Positions 12,165 to 23,975 of a stretch of DNA of 64,000 nucleotides are shown one piece after another. The stretch lies in NCBI GenBank assembly GCA_032622095.1, contig CP136067.1, positions 198,734,052 to 198,798,051 on the forward strand. The letters run 5' to 3'. Each line of letters starts with the position of its first letter. Position 1 is the first letter of the stretch. The stretch is from Siphonodentalium dalli. Its lineage: Eukaryota > Mollusca > Scaphopoda > Gadilida > Siphonodentaliidae. The translations under genes were made by a program, and so were the position numbers. The notes below the pieces were generated by a model. That model was not told the DNA's origin and made no database searches. It saw nothing but the letters and a program-made list of their open reading frames with translations.

Positions 12165-14958
12165 TCTTATCTATCTATATCTATATTTGCGAATATCTGA
12201 CTGTCTGTCTGTTTTTCTATAGAAATTCACAGGGGACAACTTAGATGGCACAAAAGGGGTATAATAGGGGTAACTTTTACGAGAAAGATAATGCCGAGGG
12301 TTAGAATTTTCTAAAGTGACGCCGTTGTTTTCAAGGGCAGAAAAGGGGGAGGGGCAGAAACAAAATTGTCGCCGATTGCCACCAATCTTTTATATAATCA
12401 TCCCCATAATATCAGGAATCTAATGGTGTGGTTTAAATATGTCAAAAGTCGCACCGTTCGCGTCAGGGATGCCCGGAAGGGGAGAGGGGCACCAAAATTG
12501 ATCAAAAATAATTTTAGCGCCGAATTCCACCAAATTGATGCACATTCTTCTGAGATATTCTCCATGATTCAAGGAATCTTATTGTGTGGTTTAAAGACGC
12601 CAAATTGGTGTCGTTGTGATGAGAGATTTGGGGGGGGGCGGTGGGTGGGTACTTATCTGACCAGCATTGGTTTAGTCGCCGATTGCAACGAAACTTATAC
12701 AAATTCATCCCCATGGCCATGGTATGATGTGTCTAATGGTGTGGCTTAAAGCTGTCAAAAATGGCGTCATTCGAGTCAGGGGTGTACTGAAAGGGAGAGG
12801 GGCACCAAAATTGATACACAATGTTTTAGCCCCAATTTCCACCAAATTGATACACATTCTTATCCATGATATGAGGAATCTAATCGTGTGATTTTGGTGC
12901 TGCTTTGGTGAGAGATGTGGGTGGGGTGGGTGGGCACTAAATTTGATAAAACATTGTTTAGTCGCGGATTAGCACCAAACTTACAAATAATAATCTTCAT
13001 GATATCAGGAGTATAATTGTGCATTTTAAAGATGTCAAAAGTGGGGCCATTGGAGTCAGGGGTGCCCAGAGGGTGAGAGGGACACAAACATTGATAGACA
13101 ATATGTTCAGCGCCGATTTCCACCTGATTGATACATATTCTTCTCCGTGATACGAATACTCTAATCGTGTGATTTAAATGCGCCAAATTGGTGCCTTTTG
13201 GGTGAGAGATATGCAATGGTGGCCCTAAATTTGATACGAATTTGTATACTCGCCAATTTTCATAAATTTGATATATATTCATCTATATAATGAGTCTAAG
13301 TGTGTGGTTTAATGATGTCAAAAGTGGCGCCGCTTGAATCCGATATAGGGACGGGAGGGTCACCAAAAACTTATAAAAATATGTTTAGTGCCAATTACCA
13401 TCAAACTCATACACGTTCTTCTCAAATGATACAATGAATCAAATATTTGCGAATATCTGTCTGTGTTCTATATATAACTTTAAGGGTACAATCGAGATGG
13501 CACCAAGGCGGTCTAACAGGGGTAACTTTTACGAGTAATATAATGTTGCGGGTTAAAATTTCTAAAGTGACGTTGTTGGTGTTAGGGGATGGTCTATTTT
13601 TAGCTCAGCTTTCGACCAAATTTATATATTATTCTTCTCCATGATACGATGAATATAAACGTGTGATTTAAAGACGCGAAATTGGTGCCGTTTGGGTGAG
13701 AGATGTGGGGGGGGGGGGGGGGGGGGGTAATAACTGTGATAAGAATTTGTTTAGTTGCCGATTACCAACAAACTTATATATAATCATCTCCATTATATAA
13801 TGCATGCATGAGTCTAATAGACGTGGTTTAAATAAGACAAAAGTGGCGCGGTTCAAGTCATGCATGAGGGGAGTTGCACCAAAGTTGATACAAATATATT
13901 TAGCACTGATTCTACCAAATTCATGCATGGTCTTCTCTGATGAAATAACATTTGGGGTCGTTTGGGTCATGTATGGCGAGAGGAGATTCACTAGCATTTA
14001 TAAGATTGTTCAATTATCCAAAAGGTTATATATAGTCATCTCCCAGGCCATCTCCATGTCGTTCTAAGGAGTTTTTGCCATTCCAATTTCACAATCTCGA
14101 CAAATGGTGACCGAATTAAGTCACTTGAACAATTATATCTTCTCAACTGTCATATTTATATGGGGATTAAAATCATGGCATTCCTATAATGATCTAGCAA
14201 CACAGATACATAGAAGAAAGCATTAAAAGTATATTTCTACCAATCTATTTAAGAGATACATATATTCATTCAAACTGAGGGACCTTGAATCGTCAGAGGA
14301 TTGCATATTATAATGGTTCATGTATATATTATAACACGACTGAGTCTGTCCCATTCAATATAGTTTCCACACAAAAAGTTACAACTGCCAAGAGATATGG
14401 AAATGTAGAGCAGGCCTGTTCAAAAATAGTGGTTACAGTGTGCAGTCAAATGTGGTTACTTCTGAGATAATGGAAAACGTAGACCGTTGCACATGACTTT
14501 TCAGGATCCTCCAATATTGAAATCTGACAAGGGTATATCTGCCCGATACAGAGGATTTCTTTCATTTTTTAGAACAGACTCATCGCCTAACATAAACAAC
14601 TCAAAATATCTCTGTGTCGGGCACATGTAGCTGCTATACGTGCATCAATACTTTTAAACTGAAAATGATTAGCCAGTATATAGCACCAGAACAGAGGAGC
14701 ACCTGGACATATCTTTAAAACATCTGTATCTTCATGAAGATATGATAAACTAGATTGATTGATTGATACATCTCTATGTAAAACACAATTGTCGTCCTTT
14801 ATTTTTTCGAACTGATGTGTGTATGATGTTCATGTTTCATGCTATAACGTCTGAAGTATACGCAGTTGTAAATAAATAAATACTTCTTTATTGGTGGGAC
14901 GGATTAAACGCGATAAACAAAATGATAATCGCTCCGACCTGACAAGGTGGGCCACTAG
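12165..14958 (+). mobile_element. non-autonomous Helitron-like element, copy A (3' end truncated)
   Basis: Starts after A with TCTTATCTATCTATATC, then an ACTGTCTGTCTG tract. The body from about 12400 to 14000 is a degenerate ~280-bp tandem repeat, with anchor word TCAAAAGTGGCGCC at roughly 12439, 12754, 13034, 13316 and 13837. Each unit looks like a dimer of two related ~140-bp halves. A second 5'-end-like segment occurs at about 13445-13560. The part after 14070 matches, inverted, 60640-61200 and 55430-55556. No ORF for Rep/helicase is present. The 3' hairpin seen in copy B is missing. The last CTAG (14955-14958) overlaps a half copy of the hairpin MITE, so the true end is uncertain. Confidence 0.7.
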
Positions 14959-14997
14959 TCGACTCGCATATATAAGAGAATGCATTCGCACAGGGTA
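14955..14997 (+). mobile_element. half copy of the palindromic hairpin MITE
   Basis: GTCGACTCGCATATATAAGA followed by GAATGCATTCGCACAGGGTA matches the right half of the hairpins at 8252-8320 and 17080-17148 plus their CACAGGGTA flank. The left arm is absent. Confidence 0.75.
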
Positions 14998-15600
14998 AAA
15001 AAAATCCCGACTTACGACTGGATTTGATATCGCGGGTCACAATTATGCAATTATAATAGCCATAAAATTTCAGCGTTCTTGCATGCGTACTAAATCTTAT
15101 TGACAAATGTGTAACCAATTTCCTGTTAGTCTTGTTTCGTGGAAGTGCGATCTATAGGGTGTTCGGTACCTGTTTCTCTAACATGGAATGATATGAATTG
15201 TTGCTTGAATTAGCCTAATAACAGCCAACTCAATAGCTACACAGCTGGGCTACATGCACCGATATAATATAATCATGAGCTGGTGATGCATATAGTGTTC
15301 ACTAATATGGGGCAATCATATTCAGAAAAGGTAAGCATGGTACACAACGAAGTGATATAATTCCTATATCTTAATGTTTCAAAATTAAACTTTGATAAAT
15401 ATGTTGATTGGAAACAATTTACATCACACCTTTTATCCGACATCGAACCACCAACCCACCCCTTCTCTATGTCTGAATTTTGTCTGCAGACCACCCCACT
15501 CCGCCCCTGATGTACATTAAATTGTGTGGTATCGACTGGATAATTGTACTCATACTTTAATACTTTCTTTACTAAATGCTCATTGATGAGTAATTCTCGT
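14998..15600. other. unassigned, no gene seen
   Basis: About 600 bp with no recognised gene or repeat. Confidence 0.5.
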
Positions 15601-15975
15601 GGAAGTGGTAGCCCAGTGGTTAGAGTGTAGGACTTATACTGGTGTTAACGCACCGGCATGAGTTCGCGCCCCGCCGGTGGACTATCGTCTCCACAACAGT
15701 GGCTTGGCCGGATTAAGCGGTGTGTGTGCTATATATAGCCACACGCTGTTTCAAATCTCGCGCCAGGCTGTGACCCTTGGGCAATGTCACTTGTACTGTG
15801 CTCGCTTCGTCGCACCGAGACGAGAAATAGGGACCTGGTTGTTGGGTATGTGTAAGCCGCTCTTGTGAAGTGCCTATAAAAATGCACACAGACTCGGCAT
15901 TACAGCTGGGGTAACGAGAAGCGCTTAGGGCCCTCGCGTTATTAATAACTGTATCTATATATTATCTATATATAC
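15601..15975 (+). mobile_element. tRNA-derived SINE
   Basis: A tRNA-like head carries a good pol III A box, TAGCCCAGTGG (15609-15619), and a B-box-like GAGTTCGCGCC (15660-15670). Next comes a central domain with CCTTGGGCAATGTCAC and GGGACCTGG, words common to animal tRNA-derived SINEs, then AGCGCTTAGGGCCC and a simple TCTATA-rich tail. The B box has decayed from the consensus, so the copy is probably inactive. Pol III transcription would run left to right. The central-domain assignment is from memory of such SINEs. Confidence 0.75.
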
Positions 15976-15991
15976 GAAATGTATTAGCCGT

Positions 15992-16049
15992 GTGCACTAC
16001 ATTCGATTCGAGCCGAGCTTTAGCTAAGCTCGAATCGAATTTAGTGGAC
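15992..16049. repeat. short palindrome
   Basis: GTGCACTACATTCGATTCGAG and its near inverse flank the loop CGAGCTTTAGCTAAG. The inner arms ATTCGATTCGAG/CTCGAATCGAAT are perfect. Confidence 0.8.
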
Positions 16050-17017
16050 AAGGTTAATAGGTTTTGAAAATAGAATTACGACGAATTTGATATTTTTTTT
16101 ATCACATAATCACATTTTAGCTCAGAAAAACGATCTCGAAACGGCTAGGGTTTAAACAAAATTAAGATGATTTCCGTATCATAACCAATGAGAAGGTAAA
16201 GACAACTTCAACAAGAAATACAGTTCCATTTAAATGTGCCTTTTCTTGTTGACAAAATTGTTTAACCACCCTTATCACCCATGCTAATCTCGTCAGCGCT
16301 GAATAACCCAACACATATTAAATATCATAATTATAGTCTAATTAACATTAATAATAAAATTTATTGAAATCATTACGCTAAGTACATACGTCATTGCTCT
16401 TGCCGATAATACACGTGTGTCTGGCTAAAATATATGAGGCCGGGTTTAGGGGCTAATTCTGTTATAAAATAAGTTCAACGACACTGTGGTCGTTTGTTGA
16501 ACTTGTTGTCTGAACATTACCGACCAAAATATATTAAACCTTCTGCAGTTGTATTAGACTTTCGTCTGTCTGTCGTCTGCGTGTATTATCCACTAATTAA
16601 AAGTGACCCTTCTGCACTTGTTTTATTTTTTTTAGGTCTGTCGTCTGCGCATATTTCCTGAACACCCTCTAGCTGAATAATAGACTATTCCAATGTAGAC
16701 TGTTATAACCGATGGGAGAATTAATTTAGTATAGAAAGGGTTAACTGTGAATTGTCGATTTTTCTTTTGGGTAGTCACGTTTTTGTGCTTACCTATGTTT
16801 CCAATTGAAGGGTTACTGGTCTAATGGCAGGAAATACAGTTGTATTTATACAACAATTTCACTCTTCGTTTGTTATAGGTTTTCGCCTCAAGTATTATGA
16901 CCATATCTACCGACGTCATAGTAAGATACATCCATTACCCTGCAGGGAACCCCACACATATATAGAAGCATATAGAAGAGTGTCGTCTGCTCATGTTTGT
17001 CTGGGGCTCTGTATGGG
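16050..17017. other. unassigned, no gene seen
   Basis: AT-rich. A short duplicated phrase (CTTCTGCA...TTAGxTxTCTGTCGTCTGCG) occurs near 16545-16580 and 16608-16650. No gene recognised. Confidence 0.5.
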
Positions 17018-17156
17018 TGAAATTGTAAAATTGTTAAAGAATACAAGAACAAATTATTAAAATTGTAAAATATTGTTAGGCCAATGCATTCTCTTATATA
17101 TGCGAGGCGACCTATGGTCGACTCGCATATATAAGAGAATGCATTGGCATAGGGTA
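17018..17156. mobile_element. hairpin MITE, partial copy
   Basis: The hairpin at 17080-17148 has the same 27-bp arms (GCCAATGCATTC...GAATGCATTGGC) and the same CGACCTATGGTCG centre as the element at 8098. It is preceded by an A/T-rich block (AAAATTGTTAAAGAATACAA) matching that element's centre and followed by ATAGGGTA. The left hairpin is missing or too decayed to see. Confidence 0.8.
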
Positions 17157-17330
17157 AAAAAATATATGGATTGGTGGAATTTATTGAGTTCTTGAATAAC
17201 GTAAGGGATGGGGGCACCAACATTTCTATTAACACGAAAATCCTCAAAGAAATGTTGCCGATTAAACAAAACTTGTATGGTCATCTTGAGGCGAGATTTT
17301 ACTACTTTGATATGACAATGTTCATTTTGA

Positions 17331-17853
17331 TAGACAATGGCTGCGGACACACGTACCACAGTAGCGATGGCATAGTAGGTGTGACAATTACTTATGGTAG
17401 AGTTTGGTGACAATTGGTCAACATAATTTATATGTCATAGGGAGTCGTGTCGCGCGCCGCATATTCGCACAGTGAGTCGACTGACCAATTAACCCATTGA
17501 GTTTCACCAAGGTTGATCTCTACTCATTACGTTTAGCCACATTGTATTCTCTACGATACATAAAATTGCACGACCGATCGTCCATAATTGTCTAGCGTGT
17601 TAGCATTAAAAATATAACATTGCGTGTTGAGTAACGATCAACAGCGACAAGACATTCGGTTTGATAAATCATTGAGATGTCGATCTCGACGCTAATAGAG
17701 CTTGGAAAAGACTCATTGTGTGAATGTGCGGCGGGCGACATGTCTCGCTATGGCACAGGAATATGACGACCAATTGTCACCAAAATTGCACCATAATTAA
17801 TTGTCACACCTGCTATGCCATCGCTACTGTGATACGTGTGTCCGCAGCCATTA
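17331..17853. repeat. 523-bp foldback / MITE-like inverted repeat
   Basis: The outer arms, about 88 bp, are AATGGCTGCGGACACACGTA on the left and its inverse on the right. Inner arms continue with GTGTCGCGCGCCGCATATTC-type sequence against its inverse near 17720-17755, after an unpaired gap. The whole element folds on itself with decreasing identity towards the centre. The open frame 17171-17410 overlaps the left arm and is not regarded as a gene. Confidence 0.75.
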
Positions 17854-18020
17854 TTAGATGATTATTATGAAACAAACATGGCCACATTACCTTTAACATG
17901 GTAGTGATCAATTCTATTTACTAGACAATTTACAGTACATTTGACCAATTGACTATGTATGTGTCCGTGGTTATCTTGCTGGACGATCCTCCCTGTTTGG
18001 CATGACCATGGCAGCATAAT

Positions 18021-18584
18021 AGAACCCTATCTTTTAAATACAGCTTCGCTAGCTGACCGCTCAACATTTACGCGCCTAAGAATAAGTAATCATTCGCTTG
18101 CCATTGAAAAGGGTCGTGACGCCCAACCACCGATTCCTTTAGTCAGAAGATTGTGTGTTCTGCGTAATGACGAAACCATCGAAAATGAGAGGCATTTCTT
18201 TATTGATTGTCCAACATATCTTCCTATACGGAATGAGCTCATTAAAATTATGGGTGACAATTTTATTAATTTTCGATTGATGAGTAGATTGAACCAACTG
18301 ACACATGTATTAGCCAATGACACAGCTCAGATATGCTCCCAACTCTGCAACGTAGTCAAGCGGTTATTCGAGGCCAGATCACAGCTAAACTAGACAAACT
18401 ACGTGGTGTTGAATCGTGTATGATAACTCACCCAATTAACAAATATTATATATATATATATTATCACTATTATTCAATGTATATAATGTCAATTTATCGT
18501 ATGATGTCACGTGATACACTGTTAATATTATTATACATGGCAACCTGTCCCTATATGGGGGCGTCTTTTGCTGAATAAATACGA
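18021..18584 (+). mobile_element. 5'-truncated non-LTR retrotransposon fragment
   Basis: The insertion lies inside the ~220-bp repeat. The flanking repeat phrase stops at GCATAAT (18020) and resumes near 18585. It contains only the last ~120 codons of a LINE ORF and its 3' untranslated region, which ends near GCTGAATAAATACG. 5' truncation is typical of target-primed reverse transcription. Confidence 0.75.
18024..18393 (+). pseudogene. C-terminal end of a LINE reverse transcriptase ORF
   Basis: Encodes LRISNHSLAIEKGRD then RLCVLRNDETIENERHFFI followed by DCP. This corresponds to the C-terminal Cys/His region of the LINE at 39897-41626, which has ANHRLGVETSRW, CTIC, then EYHLVSIC. Here the second Cys of the CxxC pair is Arg, which suggests decay or a different subfamily. 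The reverse transcriptase and endonuclease domains are absent. The upstream part of the open frame (17959-18020) belongs to the host repeat, not to the LINE. Confidence 0.8.
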
Positions 18585-19196
18585 TAGCACTTGATTATTG
18601 TGATCTGAACCTGGTAATTTTTTCAGAGAATTTGACTTGATTATTTTACACAATCATTACAACATGGTAATCTTGATATGTGTTTTTTCGTGGATCATTT
18701 TCACATGACCATTGTCACCCCATTAGGCAACATTAATTTGACTGCTTTGGCATGACCACGGTAGCGTAATCTTGACAGACGGTATTATAAACTTGTTTAT
18801 TTTGATCTGAACATAGTTCATTTGATAGATAATTTGACTATATTATTTTTACACAATCATAACAACATGGTAATCATAACAACATGGTAATCATAACAAC
18901 ATGGTAATCATAACAACATGGTAATCATAATTTATGTTTGTACTGGATCATATTAACATGAACATTGCCACCTTATTAGAGAATAGGAATTTGACTGCTT
19001 TGGCATGACCGTGGTAGAATAATCTTGACAGACGAAAGTTCTTGATTATTTTGGATATGAATATGGTCAATTTGATAAATAATTTGACTTGAATATCTTG
19101 GCACATGTATGGTCATCTTTGTGATTGTGGTATGGATTTGAGTTGCGGCCATTTTGACAGCCATTTCATGCCCACGATTGTATAATTTTATATCGG

Positions 19197-21860
19197 TGTT
19201 ACTCTATTCCCTCCCGTACTCTAATTTATCACAAACTGGTATAACGGCATACTTTTGATGCCACAATAAATCGTATGACTTATTTCGAGAACTGGTGTAG
19301 TATAGACAACCATGTTCGATGCCATTTTGGATAACAAAGTTTCCACAAAGCGGACTTTTGCTGATATTGGATATGTTGTTCTTGAGGCTCTTCTGTGTCG
19401 AATGGCACCAAAATCAGCTTGTATCTAATTTATTCCGGGGTTTCTGCATCAACGACCATACTACTATGCACACATATGATCAAAATTTATTCAGATTTCA
19501 TGTCACTATTGAATGAGAGGAGTCAATTTGTGTCATAATGTGAGTTTTCAGCATAAGATAACAGTTTCAGTATAAATGGGCATTGTTATACGTGAGTTAC
19601 TGTTGATAGAAGTCAGAGAGTGTGAGTAACGATGTTGATAGAAGTCAGAGAGTGTGAGTAACGATGTTGATAGAAGTCAGAGAGTGTGAGTAACGATGTT
19701 GATTAGTAAACAGAGTGTGAGTAACGATGTTGATTAGTAAAACAGTGAGTGTGAGTAACGATGTTGATAGAAGTCAGAGAGTGTGAGTAACGATGTTGAT
19801 TAGTAAACATAGAGTGTGAGTAAAGATGTTGATAGAAGTCAGAGAGTGTGAGTAACGATGTTGATAGAAGTCAGAGAGTGTGAGTAACGATTTTGATTAT
19901 TAAACAGAGCGTGTGAGTAACGATGTTGATAGAAGTCGGAGAGTGTGAGTAACAATGTTGATAGAAGTCAGAGAGTGTGAGTAATGATGTTGATTAGTAA
20001 ACAGATAGTGTGGGTAACGATGTGTTACTCTATTCCCTCCCGTACTCTAATTTATCACAAACTGGTATAACGGCATACTTTTGATGCCACAATAAATCGT
20101 ATGACTTATTTCGAGAACTGGTGTAGTATAGACAACCATGTTCGATGCCATTTTGGATAACAAAGTTTCCACAAAGCGGACTTTTGCTGATATTGGATAT
20201 GTTGTTCTTGAGGCTCTTCTGTGTCGAATGGCACCAAAATCAGCTTGTATCTAATTTATTCCGGGGTTTCTGCATCAACGACCATACTACTATGCACACA
20301 TATGATCAAAATTTATTCAGATTTCATGTCACTATTGAATGAGAGGAGTCAATTTGTGTCATAATGTGAGTTTTCAGCATAAGATAACAGTTTCAGTATA
20401 AATGGGCATTGTTATACGTGAGTTACTGTTGATAGAAGTCAGAGAGTGTGAGTAACGATGTTGATAGAAGTCAGAGAGTGTGAGTAACGATGTTGATAGA
20501 AGTCAGAGAGTGTGAGTAACGATGTTGATTAGTAAACAGATAGTGTGGGTAACGATGTTGATAGAAGTCAGAGAGTGTGAGTAACGATGTTGATTAGTAA
20601 ACAGAGTGTGAGTAACGATGTTGATTAGTAAAACAGTGAGTGTGAGTAACGATGTTGATAGAAGTCAGAGAGTGTGAGTAACGATGTTGATTAGTAAACA
20701 TAGAGTGTGAGTAAAGATGTTGATAGAAGTCAGAGAGTGTGAGTAACGATGTTGATAGAAGTCAGAGAGTGTAAGTAACGATTTTGATTATTAAACAGAG
20801 CGTGTGAGTAACGATGTTGATAGAAGTCGGAGAGTGTGAGTAACAATGTTGATAGAAGTCAGAGAGTGTGAGTAACGATGTTGATTAGTAAACAGATAGT
20901 GTGGGTAACGATGTGTTACTCTATTCCCTCCCGTACTCTAATTTATCACAAACTGGTATAACGGCATACTTTTGATGCCACAATAAATCGTATGACTTAT
21001 TTCGAGAACTGGTGTAGTATAGACAACCATGTTCGATGACATTTTGGATAACAAAGTTTCCACAAAGCGGACTTTTGCTGATATTGGATATGTTGTTCTT
21101 GAGGCTCTTCTGTGTCGAATGGCACCAAAATCAGCTTGTATCTAATTTATTCCGGGGTTTCTGCATCAACGACCATACTACTATGCACACATATGATCAA
21201 AATTTATTCAGATTTCATGTCACTATTGAATGAGAGGAGTCAATTTGTGTCATAATGTGAGTTTTCAGCATAAGATAACAGTTTCAGTATAAATGGGCAT
21301 TGTTATACGTGAGTTACTGTTGATAGAAGTCAGAGAGTGTGAGTAACGATGTTGATAGAAGTCAGAGAGTGTGAGTAACGATGTTGATAGAAGTCAGAGA
21401 GTGTGAGTAACGATGTTGATTAGTAAACAGAGTGTGAGTAACGATGTTGATTAGTAAAACAGTGAGTGTGAGTAACGATGTTGATAGAAGTCAGAGAGTG
21501 TGAGTAACGATGTTGATTAGTAAACATAGAGTGTGAGTAAAGATGTTGATAGAAGTCAGAGAGTGTGAGTAACGATGTTGATAGAAGTCAGAGAGTGTGA
21601 GTAACGATTTTGATTATTAAACAGAGCGTGTGAGTAACGATGTTGATAGAAGTCGGAGAGTGTGAGTAACAATGTTGGTTAGTAAACAGAGAGTGTGACT
21701 AACGATGTTGATTAGTACACAGAGAGTGTGGGTAACGATGTTGATAGAAGTCAGAGTGTGAGTAACGATGTTGATTAGTAAACAGAGAGTGTGAGTAACG
21801 ATGTTGATAGAAGTCAGAGAGTGTGAGTAACGATGTTGATTAGTAAACAGTTACGTAAGC
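19197..21860. repeat. near-identical triplication with a 33-bp minisatellite
   Basis: Three units start at 19197, 20023 and 20914 (TGTTACTCTATTCCCTCCCG). Units 1 and 2 are 826 and 891 bp. The 65-bp difference is two extra minisatellite repeats. Each unit has about 400 bp of unique sequence and then an array of two interleaved ~32-33-bp types, GTTGATAGAAGTCAGAGAGT and GTTGATTAGTAAACAGAG, each followed by GTGTGAGTAACGAT. The unique parts differ by very few bases, so the triplication is recent. A small ORF (MFDAILDNKVSTKRTF..., 38 codons at 19311 and its copies) is present in all three, but I do not recognise it. Confidence 0.9.
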
Positions 21861-22805
21861 GAGTAATGTATTGTGTATGAACTCTCAAGTGTGTCTTGTG
21901 TTGTGCCATAATATTGTGTACTCATAACATTTATCAGTTAATTTACATGTCTTGAATTTCATAGTTAACTATCCAGTATCCACCAAAAATATAGAAACAT
22001 ATATCATTGTATATAATTATCTTGATACTGTAGCTTTCCCGGATTGTCTAGCTCAGTCGTGACTTTGTTATGTACACAATAGTGTTCTGTGCAAGGGGAG
22101 TAATTTGGTAACAGGAAAAATAATAAATCCAACCAATTCCGCAATCGCGGGTTGTCATGGTGTTAAATATCTGCCACGTTTCGTAGAAATTGACAAGGAA
22201 ACGAAGGAGTACATATCTGCGCAAAGGCACCTTGACAATCGTTATGTTTGAAGTGTCAAAAATAAAAGCAGCAAACGCCACCTGCTGGGCAAAAAAGCAT
22301 CAAAATTACTACTGTCAATCAAAACACAGTGCAGTGTACTAGCTAGGTTAACCCTCACAAACAATGCTCTTGTCCTTGAGTTCAATTTCATCAGCATATA
22401 AGATCCCACTGCTGCCACCCAACGTATAAGCACGGCCATTCAATGTATGAACAGAATCATTCACCATTTTGATTATGTTTTTTATTGTTTTTAAACAATT
22501 CCTACATATATATTAATAGCTGTGTGCAAGAATTCATTTAGTATAGAAAGGGTTAAACGGCTTCTGTCATTTTTTAACTTGACTTCTTTTTCGGTAGTAT
22601 TTTTCAAAAATAATTTGAAATTAAACCTTACCACCATCAAATCTATGAAACCATATGATATGGATACACCATTGTTCATGTATGCATGTGTATAAGCACC
22701 TTGACATGTGTAATATATGTCTGTCTCTATATGTAAGTTATATGTGTGTGTTAACACATGCATGTAATGGTGTATGTATTAGAGTGCACCTACACATGTA
22801 TGAAT
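21861..22805. other. unassigned, no gene seen
   Basis: The phrase TTTAGTATAGAAAGGGTTAA (about 22535) is shared with 16725. No gene or clear mobile-element ends. Confidence 0.5.
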
Positions 22806-23575
22806 GGAAGGGTGTTTTCACATTTATTCCTTATTTGTGCTTAAGCACAACTATTTGGGTTTAAGCGCAGATATTTGGCCTTAATCGTAAATATTTGTGC
22901 TTATCGCAAATAAAAATTCATATGCATTGATCCCCCCCTAATTAATTTTAAATGGCACAGTGCCTAAACACACCACTCAAGTCTATGTAGACCCACCATA
23001 TGAGTGAAGCAACCCCCCCCCCCAGTAACTCATAATTCCCTTTTTTGAACATGGAAATGGTAAAGATCTAAATGATATGTCTGTTATAAAATATATTTTT
23101 GGGGGCAGGGATGCTGATATTAGATAGGGTTCCCCCTTCTTTCAAGTCAATAAGTACACCATATGAGAAAAGCAAGCCCCCTCTCATTAACCCCTAATTA
23201 CCTTTTTATGGCCATGGAACTGGTATTATATCTGTGCATGAAATGTCCCTTTAATAAAATATACAAGCGCGCTGGGGGTAAGGCACCAATTACTGGGACA
23301 CCAGGAGCAGATATGGTGATATGCATATGGAAATATATTTTTCTTCAAATTTCGAGTTTATAGTGGACTACTACTATGAGATGAACTCAATCATTCATAA
23401 TTGGAGGGGAGTAAGGGGGTGTCAAACGCTTAAATCATATACGCGTAAGCTCAAATAAATTGTTAGATGTATGTTTGCACTTGAGCGCAAATAATTTCTG
23501 CTTAAGCGCAAATATCTGCGCTTAAGTTTAAGCGCAAATCAATAATAAATGTGAAAAGGGCCTCCCATATGTATG
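22806..23575. mobile_element. MITE-like element with CTTAAG-centred palindrome arrays, copy 1
   Basis: The left end, TGGAAGGGTGTTTTCACATT, faces its inverse TGTGAAAAGGGCCTCCCA at the right. Next to each end is an array of a degenerate self-complementary ~18-bp word, TTTGCGCTTAAGCGCAAATA. The middle (about 22950-23400) holds diverged ~175-bp tandem repeats with CACCATATGAGxxAAGCAA and a C-run. Confidence 0.65.
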
Positions 23576-23775
23576 TTCTTGGGTTTTCAGTGTATGATAT
23601 TAGTTTTGAGACCTTCTGCACCATAACCCATTAGAATATGTGATTGTTGTAATCAAACACATGTGTTAATATGGTATGCATTACGCCTGCATTGAATTTT
23701 TTTTCAGGAGCTGATCTTAATGCTCATGGGGAATTAATGGTATTTCCACATCAGCTGGTGTTGATGCTCATCCTT

Positions 23776-23975
23776 ATGGGAGGCGCTTTTCATATAAATT
23801 ATTTATGTGTGCTTAAACAGAAATAGTTGTGCTTAAGCGTAAATGATTTGGGTTTAAGCTCGAGTCATTTGTGCTTAAGTATAAAATTTTGCACTTAAGC
23901 AAAAATATTTACATTTAAGCGCAAATATTTGCACTTAAGCGCACATAAGGAATAAATGTGAAAACGGCCTCCCAT
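23776..23975. mobile_element. MITE made almost entirely of CTTAAG-centred palindromes, copy 2
   Basis: About 200 bp. TGGGAGGCGCTTTTCATAT on the left and ATGTGAAAACGGCCTCCCA on the right, with TA on both flanks as a likely 2-bp target duplication. The interior is about eight degenerate copies of TTTGCGCTTAAGCGCAAATA. A TA duplication would fit Tc1/mariner-type MITEs. Confidence 0.7.

Larger units (their letters stand above)
17854..19190. repeat. degenerate ~220-bp tandem repeat, split by a LINE fragment
   Basis: Repeated phrases are TTTGGCATGACCAYGGTAGC, TTGATTATTTTGATCTGAAC, and TTTGACTxxATTATTTTACACAATCATAACAACATGG. They begin near 17880, 18590, 18780 and 19030. At 18856-18925 the word CATAACAACATGGTAAT is itself repeated four to five times. 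The block is interrupted at 18021 by LINE sequence and resumes near 18585. Confidence 0.7.

Noticed and set aside
14955-14958. CTAG as a definite Helitron 3' end of copy A
   Set aside because: No preceding hairpin like copy B's, and the bases overlap a half hairpin MITE, so truncation is as likely.
15601-15680. Functional tRNA gene
   Set aside because: The B box is decayed and the sequence continues into a SINE body. No plausible cloverleaf was worked out.
17171-17410. 79-codon ORF as a gene
   Set aside because: Its 3' part is the left arm of a foldback element and no motif is present.
19319-21233. 65-codon ORF conserved three times
   Set aside because: Its conservation follows from the recent DNA-level triplication. 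It has no known motif, and other frames are equally conserved.
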